The notes under the pieces were generated by a model, which saw only the letters and a program-made list of their open reading frames with translations, was not told the origin of the DNA and ran no database searches. Shown piece by piece: positions 45,994 through 56,300 of a DNA stretch of 64,000 nt. Position 1 is the stretch's first letter. Every line of letters starts with the position of its first letter. Position numbers and translations under genes: made by a program. Source of the stretch: Sphingomonas sp. PR090111-T3T-6A (GTDB lineage Bacteria; Pseudomonadota; Alphaproteobacteria; Sphingomonadales; Sphingomonadaceae); NCBI RefSeq assembly GCF_000383095.1, contig NZ_AORL01000010.1:310001-374000 (forward strand), in the 5' to 3' direction.

Positions 45994-46686
45994 TCAGCGC
46001 GCGCCCTGTCCGAACAGGATGCGGCGCGATTCCTCGTCGCTGACCGAGGGCGCGGTGTTGATCGTGTCGGCCAATGCGTAGGCGCGCTTGGTGGCCGGGC
46101 GCTCGGCGATCGCCTCGAACCAGCGCTTCAGGTTGGGGAAGTCGGCGAGATCCTGCCGCTGGCGCTCGTGCGGGACGATCCACGGATAGCTGGCCATGTC
46201 CGCGATCGAATAGCCCTCGCCGGCGAGGAAGGGGCGGTCGGCCAGCCTCTTGTCCATCACGCCGTAGAGCCGCGCCGTCTCGCGGACGTAGCGGTCGATG
46301 GCGTAGGGGATCGTCTCGGGCGCATATTGGGTGAAGTGGTGGTTCTGCCCCGCCATCGGCCCAAGCCCGCCCATCTGCCAGAACAGCCATTGCAGCACCT
46401 CGGCGCGGGCGTGCGGCTCTTGCGGAATGAAGCGGCCGGTCTTGTCGGCGAGATAGAGCAGGATCGCGCCGCTCTCGAACAACGAGATGGGCTCGCCGCC
46501 GCCGGCCGGCTCATGATCGACAATCGCGGGGATGCGGTTGTTGGGCGCGATGGCGAGGAAGTCGGGCGCGAACTGGTCGCCCTTGCCGATGTTCACCGGA
46601 TGGATGCTGTAGGGGAGGCCCGCTTCCTCCAGGAAAAGCGTGATCTTGTGGCCGTTCGGCGTGGTCCAGTAGTGAAGGTCGATCAT
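45994..46686 (-). CDS. Glutathione S-transferase (YfcG/YghU/Ure2p-like)
   Basis: This 230-residue protein has an N-terminal thioredoxin-fold domain (IDLHYWTTPNGHKITLFLEEAGLPY, RIPAIVDHE, and the glutathione-binding Glu-Ser of SLFESGAILLYLADK) and an all-helical C-terminal domain (LQWLFWQMGGLGPMAGQ, a pattern typical of the disulfide-reductase-like YfcG/YghU group). The ATG at 46686 follows AGGGG; an open frame extends 28 codons further with no conservation. It converges on the RND operon with 3 bases between stops, and is divergent from the malic-enzyme gene. Confidence 0.94.
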   Translation of the reverse strand: MIDLHYWTTPNGHKITLFLEEAGLPYSIHPVNIGKGDQFAPDFLAIAPNNRIPAIVDHEPAGGGEPISLFESGAILLYLADKTGRFIPQEPHARAEVLQWLFWQMGGLGPMAGQNHHFTQYAPETIPYAIDRYVRETARLYGVMDKRLADRPFLAGEGYSIADMASYPWIVPHERQRQDLADFPNLKRWFEAIAERPATKRAYALADTINTAPSVSDEESRRILFGQGAR

Positions 46687-46831
46687 CACACACCCCTGAT
46701 CGCAGCAACAGGCCGCGGACATGGGGAGGCCGCCCGCCCGCCGCCACCCCTTCATGCGAAGAAGCGACAAGCGGGTTCACCCCCCGCCGTGCGAACGCTA
46801 TGGGCTGGTTTGACTCGAACGAGGAGACGAC

Positions 46832-49108
46832 ATGGACGACGCGCTTCGGCAGGCCGCGCTCAACTATCACCGCGAGCCGCGCCCCGGTAAGCTCTCCATC
46901 GAGCCCACCAAGCGGATGGAAACGCAGCGCGACCTCGCGCTCGCTTATTCGCCCGGCGTGGCGGCGCCCTGTCTCGACATCGCGGCGAACCCCGATCTGG
47001 CGCGCGACTATACAGCGCGCGGCAATCTGGTGGCGGTGATCTCCAACGGCACGGCGGTGCTGGGCCTCGGCAATATCGGCGCGCTGGCGTCCAAGCCGGT
47101 GATGGAGGGCAAGGCCGTCCTCTTCAAGAAATTCGCCGGCATCGACGTGTTCGACATCGAGGTCGACGCCACCGACCCGGACAAGTTCGTCGAGGTGGTC
47201 GCAGCCCTGGAGCCGACCTTCGGCGCGATCAACCTCGAGGACATCAAGGCGCCGGAATGCTTCGAGATCGAGGCGAAGCTGCGCGAGCGGATGAACATCC
47301 CCGTCTTCCACGACGACCAGCACGGCACCGCGATCGTCTGCGCGGCGGCGGTGCGCAACGGCCTGCTGCTTCAGGGCAAGCATCTCTCCGAGGTGAAGGT
47401 GGTGACGTCGGGCGCGGGTGCTGCGGCGATGGCCTGCGTGCGCCTGCTGATCGCGATGGGCCTGCCGCAGGACAATGTGACGCTCACCGACATCAAGGGC
47501 GTCGTCTACAAGGGCCGCGAGGGCCTGACCCCTGAGTTGGAGCCCTTCGCGCGCGAGACCAACGCGCGCACGCTGGGCGACGTGATCGCGGGTGCCGACG
47601 TGTTCCTCGGCCTCTCCGCGCCGCGCGTGCTCAAGGAAGAGTGGCTGCCGCTGCTCGCCGAGAAGCCGCTGATCCTCGCACTCGCCAATCCCGAGCCCGA
47701 GGTGCGGCCCGAGATCGTGCAGCAGGTGCGTCCCGACGCGATCATGGCGACCGGCCGGTCGGACTATCCGAACCAGGTCAACAACGTGCTCTGCTTCCCG
47801 TACATCTTCCGGGGCGCGCTCGATTGCGGCGCGACGACGATCAACGCCGAGATGGAGCTGGCCTGCGTCGAGGCGATCGCCGAACTCGCGCGGATCGAGC
47901 CGGACGAGGTGGTGGCGCGCGCCTATGGCGGCGCGGCGCTGGTGTTCGGGCAGGATTATATCATCCCCAAGCCCTTCGATCCGCGCCTCGCGCTGCTGAT
48001 CGCGCCGGCGGTGGCCAAGGCCGCGATGGCGACCGGCGTGGCGCGCCATCCGATCGAGGATTTCGTCGCCTATGAGCAGCAGCTCCAGCGCTTCGCCTAT
48101 CGCTCGGGCCAGCTCATGCACCCGGTGTTCGAGAAGGCGCGCGCCGCCCAGACCCGCGTGGCCTATGCCGAGGGCGAGGACGAGCGCGTGCTCCGTGCCG
48201 CGCAGGTGGTGGTCGACGAGCGGCTGGCGCGCCCGGTGCTGATCGGCCGACGGGATGTCATCAAGTCCAAGATCAGCGGCCTCGGCTTGCGCATGGCGGT
48301 GGGGCAGGATGTCGAGATCGTCGATCCCTTCGCCGACGAGGAAGTGCTCGCCCCGCTGACCGATGGCTATCAGAAGATCGTCGACCGTCGCGGCGTCACC
48401 CCCGGTGCGGCGCGCTACCGGATGCGGGGGCGTCCGGCGCTGACCGCCGCCATGCTGCTCCAGCGCGGCATGGTGGGCGCGGCGCTTTGTGGCGGTGCGG
48501 CCGACTGGTGGCAGCAGACCGCCGACGTGCTGCCGATCATCCCCCGCCTGCCGGGGCTCCAGCGTGTCTATGCGCTCTCGGCGCTGATCCTGGGCGAGCG
48601 GACTTTGTTCTTCTGCGACACGCACATGAACGTCGACCCGACCGCCGAGGAGGTGGCCGAGATGACCGTGCTCGCGGCCGACGCGATCCGCCGCTTCGGC
48701 ATCACGCCGCGCGCGGCTCTTCTCAGCCACAGCAATTTCGGCGCCTCCAACTCGCCGAGCGCGCGCAAGATGCGCGAGGCGCTGGCGCTGGTGCGCGAGG
48801 ATGCGCCCGAGCTGGAGATCGACGGCGAGATGCACGCCGATGCCGCGCTGATCCCGGCGCTGCGCGATCTGATGGTGACGTCGAGCAGCCTGACCAACGG
48901 CGCGAACCTGCTGGTCATGCCCAATCTCGATGCGGCGAACATCGCCTTCACGCTGCTGTCGGCGGCCACCAACGCGCTTCAGGTGGGGCCGATGCTGCTC
49001 GGCATGTCGAAGCCGATCCATGTGCTGACCGCCAGCGCCACCGCGCGCGGCATCGTCAACATGACGGCGCTCGCGGCCGCCGGCAACGCGGCGCCCGGCG
49101 AGGATTGA
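46832..49108 (+). CDS. maeB: NADP-dependent malic enzyme, MaeB type with phosphotransacetylase-like domain
   Basis: This 758-residue enzyme decarboxylates malate to pyruvate. The N-terminal malic enzyme part (residues 1-430) has [26 protein letters not shown], the metal site [15 protein letters not shown] with [12 protein letters not shown], and the NAD(P) site [10 protein letters not shown]. The C-terminal third (about residue 430 onward, [29 protein letters not shown]) is a phosphotransacetylase-like domain that in MaeB is regulatory (acetyl-CoA) rather than catalytic. Length is normal for the fusion form. The ATG follows GAGGAG. Confidence 0.97.
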   Translation: MDDALRQAALNYHREPRPGKLSIEPTKRMETQRDLALAYSPGVAAPCLDIAANPDLARDYTARGNLVAVISNGTAVLGLGNIGALASKPVMEGKAVLFKKFAGIDVFDIEVDATDPDKFVEVVAALEPTFGAINLEDIKAPECFEIEAKLRERMNIPVFHDDQHGTAIVCAAAVRNGLLLQGKHLSEVKVVTSGAGAAAMACVRLLIAMGLPQDNVTLTDIKGVVYKGREGLTPELEPFARETNARTLGDVIAGADVFLGLSAPRVLKEEWLPLLAEKPLILALANPEPEVRPEIVQQVRPDAIMATGRSDYPNQVNNVLCFPYIFRGALDCGATTINAEMELACVEAIAELARIEPDEVVARAYGGAALVFGQDYIIPKPFDPRLALLIAPAVAKAAMATGVARHPIEDFVAYEQQLQRFAYRSGQLMHPVFEKARAAQTRVAYAEGEDERVLRAAQVVVDERLARPVLIGRRDVIKSKISGLGLRMAVGQDVEIVDPFADEEVLAPLTDGYQKIVDRRGVTPGAARYRMRGRPALTAAMLLQRGMVGAALCGGAADWWQQTADVLPIIPRLPGLQRVYALSALILGERTLFFCDTHMNVDPTAEEVAEMTVLAADAIRRFGITPRAALLSHSNFGASNSPSARKMREALALVREDAPELEIDGEMHADAALIPALRDLMVTSSSLTNGANLLVMPNLDAANIAFTLLSAATNALQVGPMLLGMSKPIHVLTASATARGIVNMTALAAAGNAAPGED

Positions 49109-49109
49109 G

Positions 49110-49865
49110 CTAGAAGAGCGTGCCCTGTGGCGGCGGGGGCGGCTCGGGCGGGCCATTCTCGCCGCGCCGCTTCAACTCGGTCCGCGCGGTGAAGCGGACA
49201 TCCTCGTCGCGATCGGCGGCGAGGCGATGGAGCGTGTCGAGATCCAGCTCCGGCCAGTGCTGCCCGCGGTGCGCGCCCGCCGGCACGCGCGGCAGCAGGC
49301 CGGGCTCGGCGCTCCACGCCAGCAACTGGGCGACGGACGCCTGATTGAGCATGTCGCGCAGATGGTGCGCCGTCACATAGGCGTCGGGCAGGGCGCGGTG
49401 GGCGGGCAGGCCGAGGGCGCGGTCCAGCCCCGCCGGCATCCGCCAGTAGCGCAACACCTGATTGGAGAAGCTGGGCGAGCCCGGCCACAGCCTGAGCGCG
49501 CATTTCCAGGTGCAGATCCACCGCGCGCCGCCGGTGAGCGCAGGCGTGCAGAAGCGTTGCTCGAAGGCGGCATGGTGCGCGGCCAGCGCGAGCGCGCCGT
49601 CTTCCGGCCGCAGGATCGACGGCGCGACCTGGGGCCAGAGCGGCGCATCCGCCACGTCGGCGTCGATGATGTGATGGATCGCCATGGTGACGGGCGGGAT
49701 CAGTCGGCCGGGATGAACCAGCCGCTGGCCCCGCTCCCCATTGACGATCCAGCGCCCGTCCGCACCCTGCACGACATCCTGCCAGCCGATCTCGCAGACG
49801 CCGTGGGCCGGCGGGCGGGGGCCTGTCGTCTCCAGATCGATCACGCGGATACGGGACGCGGACAT
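49110..49865 (-). CDS. DEDDh 3'-5' exonuclease (DnaQ-like)
   Basis: This 251-residue nuclease-fold protein has motif I VIDLETTG (D10, E12) and motif III HRALPDAYVT (H156, D161). Motif II, normally NxxFD, reads HHAAFE (F101, E102), so one metal ligand is Glu rather than Asp. A C-terminal region (ELDLDTLHRLAADRDEDVRFTARTELKRR) is Arg/Glu-rich and helical. It is short for a replicative epsilon subunit and lacks obvious partner motifs, so it may be a repair or RNA-trimming exonuclease. It converges on maeB with one base between stops. Confidence 0.85.
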   Translation of the reverse strand: MSASRIRVIDLETTGPRPPAHGVCEIGWQDVVQGADGRWIVNGERGQRLVHPGRLIPPVTMAIHHIIDADVADAPLWPQVAPSILRPEDGALALAAHHAAFEQRFCTPALTGGARWICTWKCALRLWPGSPSFSNQVLRYWRMPAGLDRALGLPAHRALPDAYVTAHHLRDMLNQASVAQLLAWSAEPGLLPRVPAGAHRGQHWPELDLDTLHRLAADRDEDVRFTARTELKRRGENGPPEPPPPPQGTLF

Positions 49866-49929
49866 GCCCGGAATATGGTTCAGTCCGGGCTGGACGTCAT
49901 CCCCGCCCGATCCCCCGAGCCGGCCTGCC

Positions 49930-50679
49930 TCACAGATGGAGGTCGCTCGGCCCTTCGAGGTGGAGGTAGGTCGCGTCGAACTCGCCGATCGCGACCAGCG
50001 CCTTCCAGTCCGGTATGGTCACCGACCGGCCGCTGACCACGATCAGTCCCTCCTTGCGGAAACGGGCGAGGACGCGGTTCATGTGGATCGGCGTCACCCC
50101 CAGCGCGTCCGCGAGATCGATCTGGGTGAGGGGCAGCTCGAAGCGGCCTCCATTGACGAGACCCACCCGCTTCAGCCGCACCGCCAGCTCGCAGAGCAGG
50201 TGCGCCGTGCGGGTGCGCGCATCGCGCCGGCCGACGTTGAGCAGCGTCTCGCGATGGATCGAAGTGTCGAGCAGCGTGTCGTACCAGAAGGCGCGGGCGA
50301 GGGCGGGATATTCCTCCGCCGCCCTCAGGACCGCGCCGTGCGGCACCAGCACCACGGCGGCGCTGCGCACCGTCTCGATCGTGTGGTCCGCCACCTTGAA
50401 GAGGATGGTATGCAGGTCGACCATGTCGCCGGGCACATGGAAGGACATGATCTGCCGCTGCCCGCTCGCCGTCAGCTTGGAGCGGTAGACGATGCCTTCC
50501 AGCACCATGCAGCAATGCGTCGGCCGCTCGCCTTCCTCCACGATCCGGCTGCGCGCGGCGGTGCGCACCAGCTTCTGCGGGAGCGCGTAGAGCGCTTCCC
50601 TCTCCTCCTCGGTCAGGCGATCGCGGGTTTCGATCTTGTCGACGAAGGGATCGAGATAATGAAGGACGGCGGTGTGCAT
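49930..50679 (-). CDS. Crp/Fnr family transcriptional regulator
   Basis: This 249-residue protein has an N-terminal cyclic-nucleotide-binding-like beta-roll (ARSRIVEEGERPTHCCMVLEG, HVPGDMVDLHTILF) and a C-terminal winged helix (LTQIDLADALGVTPIHMNRVLARFRKEGLI). It lacks the N-terminal cysteine cluster of Fnr oxygen sensors, so it is not a classical Fnr. The start at 50679 is the ATG of MHTAVLHYLDPF; the reading frame remains open for 150 codons beyond it, without conserved content. Its target is unknown; the divergent small membrane-protein gene is a candidate. Confidence 0.93.
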   Translation of the reverse strand: MHTAVLHYLDPFVDKIETRDRLTEEEREALYALPQKLVRTAARSRIVEEGERPTHCCMVLEGIVYRSKLTASGQRQIMSFHVPGDMVDLHTILFKVADHTIETVRSAAVVLVPHGAVLRAAEEYPALARAFWYDTLLDTSIHRETLLNVGRRDARTRTAHLLCELAVRLKRVGLVNGGRFELPLTQIDLADALGVTPIHMNRVLARFRKEGLIVVSGRSVTIPDWKALVAIGEFDATYLHLEGPSDLHL

Positions 50680-50767
50680 GGCTGGGCTGCTTCCTGCTCG
50701 ATTCTTATTGCGCCCGACCATCGGGTGGACGCAAGCCTCGTCCGCAACGCCCGACGGGAGACGAAAG

Positions 50768-51016
50768 ATGCTGCGCACGTTTGCCAAGTCGATGCTGATC
50801 GGGGCCGCGCAGCGTCGCGTGGGCGTGATGCCGGCGGGGGTGATCAGCACCGCGCTCCTCACCACCGGCGCCTCGCTGATGCTGAAGCGCGGGCGCCGGC
50901 CGATCGGGCTGGCGCTGGTTGCGGCAGGCGGCGTGTTGCTGTGGCGGGAAGCGGAGCGCAGCCGCGTCGTGGCCGAGCCGGAAAAGACGGAGGGCGAACC
51001 CAAGCCCGCAAGCTGA
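50768..51016 (+). CDS. Small membrane protein, function unknown
   Basis: This 82-residue protein has a central hydrophobic stretch (VISTALLTTGASLML, then a basic turn RGRRP, then IGLALVAAGGVLLW), consistent with two short membrane helices, and a charged C-terminal tail (EPEKTEGEPKPAS). The ATG follows GGGAGACGAAAG. It lies 88 bases from the divergent Crp/Fnr start. I do not recognise the family. Confidence 0.7.
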   Translation: MLRTFAKSMLIGAAQRRVGVMPAGVISTALLTTGASLMLKRGRRPIGLALVAAGGVLLWREAERSRVVAEPEKTEGEPKPAS

Positions 51017-51163
51017 TCGCGAGGGGGTGCGATCTGCCGTGCGGACCTCCGGACGGGCTTCCCCTCGGCTTGCAGACAGTGCATTCGACGGGGGAACCGG
51101 GGTGAAAATCTGGCGTTTGCCGAGTGGCATCGCAAGTTGCGAGGCGTTTTGAGGGGGTTGGGC

Positions 51164-53344
51164 GTGGGATCATCGTGGACGGACCGAGCGTGGCGTCATG
51201 CCTCCGCCCGTGGTGCCGCCCATGCTCCATCGCGGTTGATCGCGCTGGTCTTCGCGCTGTCGCTGGCGACGCCGGGCTGGGCGCAGCCGCCCGCTTCATC
51301 GAATAACGCGCCGACGCAGGCGGTCGACCCGGCCGGGGATGCGGCCTTCGACGCCGCGCTGCCGCCGCTCGACAGCGTCGCGCCGCCGCCTGCTCCTGCC
51401 GCCGCCGCGCCTGCCGAGCCCTCGGTCGCGCCGCCGGCGGAGACCGATCTCGCCCAGCCGCTGCCGCCGCTCGCCGGCTTCGATCCGACGCCCGATCTCG
51501 GCAAGGCCAAGGTGCCGTCCGCCGAGGAGGCGCGTATCCGCTACTCGGTGAAGGTGGAGGGGCTCTCGAAGCTCGGTCTGGAGGATGAGTTCCGCAGCGT
51601 CTCCGAACTCGACGCCGGCAAGCACAAGGCCGCGAACAGCGCGCAGGTGCAGGCGCGTGCGCGCGACGACGTGGCGCTGGCCGAGCGCCTGCTCCGCTCC
51701 GAGGGCTATTATGACGGCGTCGCCTCCTCGACGGTGCTGCCCGTGCCCAACCAGCCGGGGCAGGTGGCGGCGACGATCAGCGTGACGCCGGGGCCGCGCT
51801 ATGGTTTCGGGCAGATCGCCGTCACCGGCGCGCCGCCCGAGCCGACCGCGATCGCCCGCAAGGCGCTGCCGCTCCAGACGGGCGCGCCGATCCGCGCCGT
51901 GCAAGTGGAGGGTGGCGAAGCGCAGGTCGCGCTGGCGCTGCCGCAGCAGGGCTATCCCTTCGCCAAGGTCGGCCAGCGGGACATCCTGCTCGACGATCAG
52001 AGCCATACCGGCGACTACAGCCTGCCCCTCGATGCTGGCCCGCGCTCCAGCTTCGGCGGGCTCCAGACCAAGATCGCCAAGGGCACGGGCGGCCTCAATC
52101 CGCGGAAGAAGGGCAAGAAGGCCAAGCCGCAGAAACCGCAGAAGCCCGTCGATCCCAAGACGATGTTCTCGGTCGAGCATCTGAACGTCTTCCCGCGCTT
52201 CAAGCGGGGCGATCCCTATGACAGCCGCAAGGCCGACGACCTGCGGCAGGCGCTGGTGGCGACGGGCATCTTCTCGACGGTCGCGGTCGAGCCGGTCGAC
52301 ACGCACACGCAGGCAGCCGACGGCAGCGAGATCGTCGACCTGATGGTGACGCAGCGGAAAGGTCCGTGGCGGACGCTCTCGGGCTCGGCGGGCTATGGCA
52401 CGGGCGAGGGCATCAAGGGCGAGGTGAGCTGGACCCACCGCAACATCTGGGCGCCCGAAGGTGCGCTCACGATCGGGCTGATCGGCGGCACGCTGGAGCA
52501 GGGGCTGAACGCCTCCTTCGCGCGCTCCAATGCGGGGCAGCGCGACCGGACCTTCGCGATCTCCGGCGGCTTCGATCATTCCAACTACGACGCCTACAAC
52601 GCCAAGACGCTGAACGTCGGCGTCAACTGGTCGCGGCAGAGCACGCCGATCTGGCAGAAGCGCTGGACCTGGACGATCGGCGCGCAGATCATCGGCACCA
52701 ACGAAAAGGGCGCGGCGCTGGACCCGACCGGTGATCGCCCGCGCCGCAACTATCTGATCGCCGCGCTGCCGGGGCAGGTGCTGTATGATCGCTCCGACGA
52801 TCTGCTCAACCCCACCAAGGGCTATCGCCTGCTTGCGCGCATCAGCCCCGAGGCGTCGATCCGCAAGGGCTTCAAGGGCTATGCGCGGATGACGGGGCAG
52901 GCGACGGGCTATCTCCCGATCGGCAAGTCGATCGTGCTGGCGGGCCGCGCGCTGATGAGCTCGATCCAGGGCGCCAGCCTCGACGACATTGCGCCGTCGC
53001 GGCGCATCTATGTGGGCGGCGGCGGATCGGTGCGCGGCTTCGGCTATCAGGAGCTTGGCCCCAAGGACGCGCAGAACAACCCGACCGGCGGCCTCTCCTC
53101 CACGGAACTGGCGGTCGAGGCGCGCTATCGCTTCGGCAATTTCGGCATCGTGCCCTTCTTCGACGCCGGCCGGCTGGGGCAGACCTCCACGCCCGGCATC
53201 AGCCACCTGCGCTACGGCGCGGGTATCGGCGGGCGCTACTACACCAATTTCGGGCCGCTGCGCGTGGACGTCGCGACCCCGATCAACCGCCAGCCGGGGG
53301 AATCCAAGATCGCGCTCTACATCTCGATCGGGCAGGCCTTCTGA
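51164..53344 (+). CDS. tamA: TamA: autotransporter/outer-membrane assembly protein of the BamA superfamily, with Lys-rich insert
   Basis: This protein of about 726 residues has a signal peptide (IALVFALSLATPGWA), a long Pro/Ala-rich linker (about residues 45-115), three POTRA domains and a 16-strand barrel whose last part contains VRGFGYQELG and ends in YISIGQAF. The GTG at 51164 is chosen because GAGGGGG lies six bases upstream; no ATG is available. Between the first strand of POTRA3 and its helix (about 52062-52165) is a roughly 30-residue Lys/Pro-rich insert (RKKGKKAKPQKPQKPVDPK) that usual TamA proteins lack. It is translationally coupled to TamB (TGATG). Together they insert proteins into the outer membrane and connect it to the inner membrane. 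Confidence 0.93.
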   Translation: MGSSWTDRAWRHASARGAAHAPSRLIALVFALSLATPGWAQPPASSNNAPTQAVDPAGDAAFDAALPPLDSVAPPPAPAAAAPAEPSVAPPAETDLAQPLPPLAGFDPTPDLGKAKVPSAEEARIRYSVKVEGLSKLGLEDEFRSVSELDAGKHKAANSAQVQARARDDVALAERLLRSEGYYDGVASSTVLPVPNQPGQVAATISVTPGPRYGFGQIAVTGAPPEPTAIARKALPLQTGAPIRAVQVEGGEAQVALALPQQGYPFAKVGQRDILLDDQSHTGDYSLPLDAGPRSSFGGLQTKIAKGTGGLNPRKKGKKAKPQKPQKPVDPKTMFSVEHLNVFPRFKRGDPYDSRKADDLRQALVATGIFSTVAVEPVDTHTQAADGSEIVDLMVTQRKGPWRTLSGSAGYGTGEGIKGEVSWTHRNIWAPEGALTIGLIGGTLEQGLNASFARSNAGQRDRTFAISGGFDHSNYDAYNAKTLNVGVNWSRQSTPIWQKRWTWTIGAQIIGTNEKGAALDPTGDRPRRNYLIAALPGQVLYDRSDDLLNPTKGYRLLARISPEASIRKGFKGYARMTGQATGYLPIGKSIVLAGRALMSSIQGASLDDIAPSRRIYVGGGGSVRGFGYQELGPKDAQNNPTGGLSSTELAVEARYRFGNFGIVPFFDAGRLGQTSTPGISHLRYGAGIGGRYYTNFGPLRVDVATPINRQPGESKIALYISIGQAF

Positions 53345-56300
53345 TGGCGGAGGAGCCAGAAACCGTCGTTGTGATCGAGCGCAAGCCGCTCTGGACGCGG
53401 ATCGCCAAGTGGACGGCGATCGTGGTGGCGGGACTGGCGGCGCTGCTGCTGGCGCTGATCGTCGGGTTCAACACCGGGCCGGGCAAGCGCTTCATTGCGG
53501 GCCAGCTCGCGGGCTACACCACGCAGTCGGGCATCAACATCCGCGTGCGGCAGATCGAGGGCTCGATCTACAGCCACATGATCCTCCACGGGCTGGAGGT
53601 GCGCGATCAGAACGGCGTGTTCCTGACCTCGCCCGAGGTCGCGATCGACTGGCATCCCTTCGCCTATCTCCACTCGAAGATCGATCTCGACAGCGTGACG
53701 GCGGGCGAGGTCCGGATGCTCCGCAACCCCTCGCTCAAGCCCGTGCCGAGCGAGCCCAACGCGCCGACCATCCCGGACATCGACCTGACGCTCGGCCATC
53801 TGCGCATCGACCGCTTCCTGCTGGAGGCACCGGTGACGGGCCGCCGCCACATCGTCCGCATCGAGGGCAATGCCGTGATCGCGGATCGGCGTGCCCAGCT
53901 CGCGGTCAATGCGGACGCGCTGACCGGGCCGGGCGTGGCGGGCGGCGACAGGCTGCGCCTCCATATCGACGCCGTGCCGGACAAGGACCGGCTGCTCGTC
54001 GACGTGAAGCTGGCCGCGCCCGCGGGCGGGCTGGTGGACAGCTATGCGAAGCTCGGCAAACCGCTCGATCTCACCATCGGCGGGCAGGGCGACTGGACGC
54101 TCTGGAAGGGTCGCGCACGGGCGGTGCTCGGCGGGCAGCCGCTGATGGACGTGGCGCTGACCGGCCAGAACGGCCGCTTCCGCGCGCTCGGCGACGTGCG
54201 GCCGGCGATCATGCTGACGGGTGCGGCGGCGCGGCTGACCTCGCCCGCTGTCCATATCGACGCGGCCGCCACACTCGACCAGCGCAAGGCGGATACGACG
54301 GTCCAGCTCTCTTCGGCCGCCTTCACCGCGCGGGCGCAGGGGCTGTTCGACTTCGCGGCCAGCCGCTTCGGCAATGTCCATCTCGACGCGCGCCTGCTGA
54401 CGCCCGGCGTGATCGCGCCCAACCTCACGGGCCGGAATGTCGCGATCTCGGCGGTGCTGGACGGCGCCTTCATGAAGCCGGCCATCGCCTACAAGGCTTC
54501 GGCCGACGCCATCGCCTTCGGCACCACGGGCGTCGAGGGACTGGTCGCGGAGGGCAATGCCACCGTCAGCGCCGACAAGATCATCGTGCCCATCCATGCC
54601 TCCGCGCGGAAGGTGACGGGGCTGAACGCGGCCGCCGGAGGGCTCGTCACGGGGCTCAGGGTGGATGGCGACATCGCCTATGCCAAGGGGCAGGTTTTCT
54701 CCGACAATCTCCACCTGCGCTCGGACCGGATCGACGCCACCGCGCTGATCCTCGCCGACACGGCGACGGGCAAATATACCGGCGCGCTCAAGGGCCGGGT
54801 GAACGATTACGACGTGAACGGCCTCGGCCGTATCAATCTCGTCACCGACGCCAGGCTCGTCCCCGGCGTGGCCAACGGCTTCGCCATCAAGGGCCATGTC
54901 CGCGTCGAGACCAAGCGGATCACCAATGCCAGCCTTGCGACACAGCTCGGCGGCAATGCCGTGGTGACGGCCGATGTGGGCTATGATCCGAAGGCGGGCG
55001 CGACGCTCTCCAATCTCCGCATGAATGCGCCTGATCTCCGCATCCTGAGCGGCGAGGGAGCGTACAATCTCGGCAATGGCGGCCTCCGTTTCCGGGCGGA
55101 GGCGTGGTCGCGCACCTATGGCCCGGCGAGCCTCGTCGCGAGCGGCAGCCTCGCCAGGCCGGTAGTGGTGCTGAAGGCGCCGCGTCCGGGCGTGGGCGTC
55201 GGGCTGGTCGATCTGGAGGCGGTGCTGACGGGCACGCAGGCCGGCTATCAGGTGAAGGCCAGGGGCGGCTCCAATTATGGCCCCTTCACCGCCGACGTGC
55301 TGATCCGCAACGGCAAGGGGCCGTTGGCGATCGACGTCCATCAGCTCCTCGTCGCCGGGATCGGCGTGCAGGGCAGCATTGTGCAGACCGCCAGCGGTCC
55401 GTTCGCTGGCGCCTTGCATGTGTCGGGCTCGGGGCTGGGCGGGCAGATCCAGCTCGCGGCGGCGGGCGCGGATCAGAAGGCGGACCTCAACATCACCGCC
55501 AACGGAGCCAAGCTGCCGGGCACGCCGCCGGTCACCATCGGCTCGGGTCTGGTGCGGGGCGCGCTGGTGATGCGCAAGGAGGGGCCGTCCTTCAACGGAT
55601 CGGTGGCGCTGGTGGACGTGCGGACGGGCACGCTGCTGGTGCGCTCGGCGCGCGCCACGATCGACTATAACGCCGGTCGCGGCCGGGCAGCGCTGATCGC
55701 GTCCGGATCGAGCGGGGTGCCGTTCGACCTCTCAGGCCAGGCCGCCTTCACGCCCGAGCGTATCCTCGCCAATCTCAAGGGCTCGGCGAACGGCATCGCC
55801 TTCCACCTCGCGCAGCCGGCGGTCGTGCTGCTTCAGGGGCACGACTATGTGCTCCAGCCCGCGACGATCGTGCTGCCGCAGGGCAATGTCGAGCTGACCG
55901 GCCGTTACGGAGCCACCAGCACGGTCCACGCCAAGCTGAACGGCATCGACATCGGCATCGCGCAGGCCTTCGCGCCCTCGCTCGGGGTGAGCGGGCAGGC
56001 GACGGGCACGGTGGACGTGACGCTCCACGGCTCGGCCATTCCCGAGGCGCGGGCGCGGGTGGACATCGCCAATTTCCGGCGGACGGGCGCGCTCGTCGTC
56101 TCCGATCCGGTGGACATCGCCATGCTCGGCACGCTGGGCGAGGGCGGTGGGGCGTTCAATGCGCTGATCCGGCGCGGGGGCACGACCATCGGCCGGATAC
56201 AGGCGCGGGTCGCAGCGCCGCAGGGTGAAGGTTTCGCGGGGCTGATGAAGGCGCCGCTGACCGGCGGCATCCGCTATAACGGCCCGGCCGAGGTGCTGTG

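Noticed and set aside
49930-51135. Extended N-terminus of the Crp/Fnr regulator by about 150 codons
   Set aside because: The extra part is not conserved-looking, overlaps the divergent small membrane-protein gene, and the family begins at the ATG at 50679.
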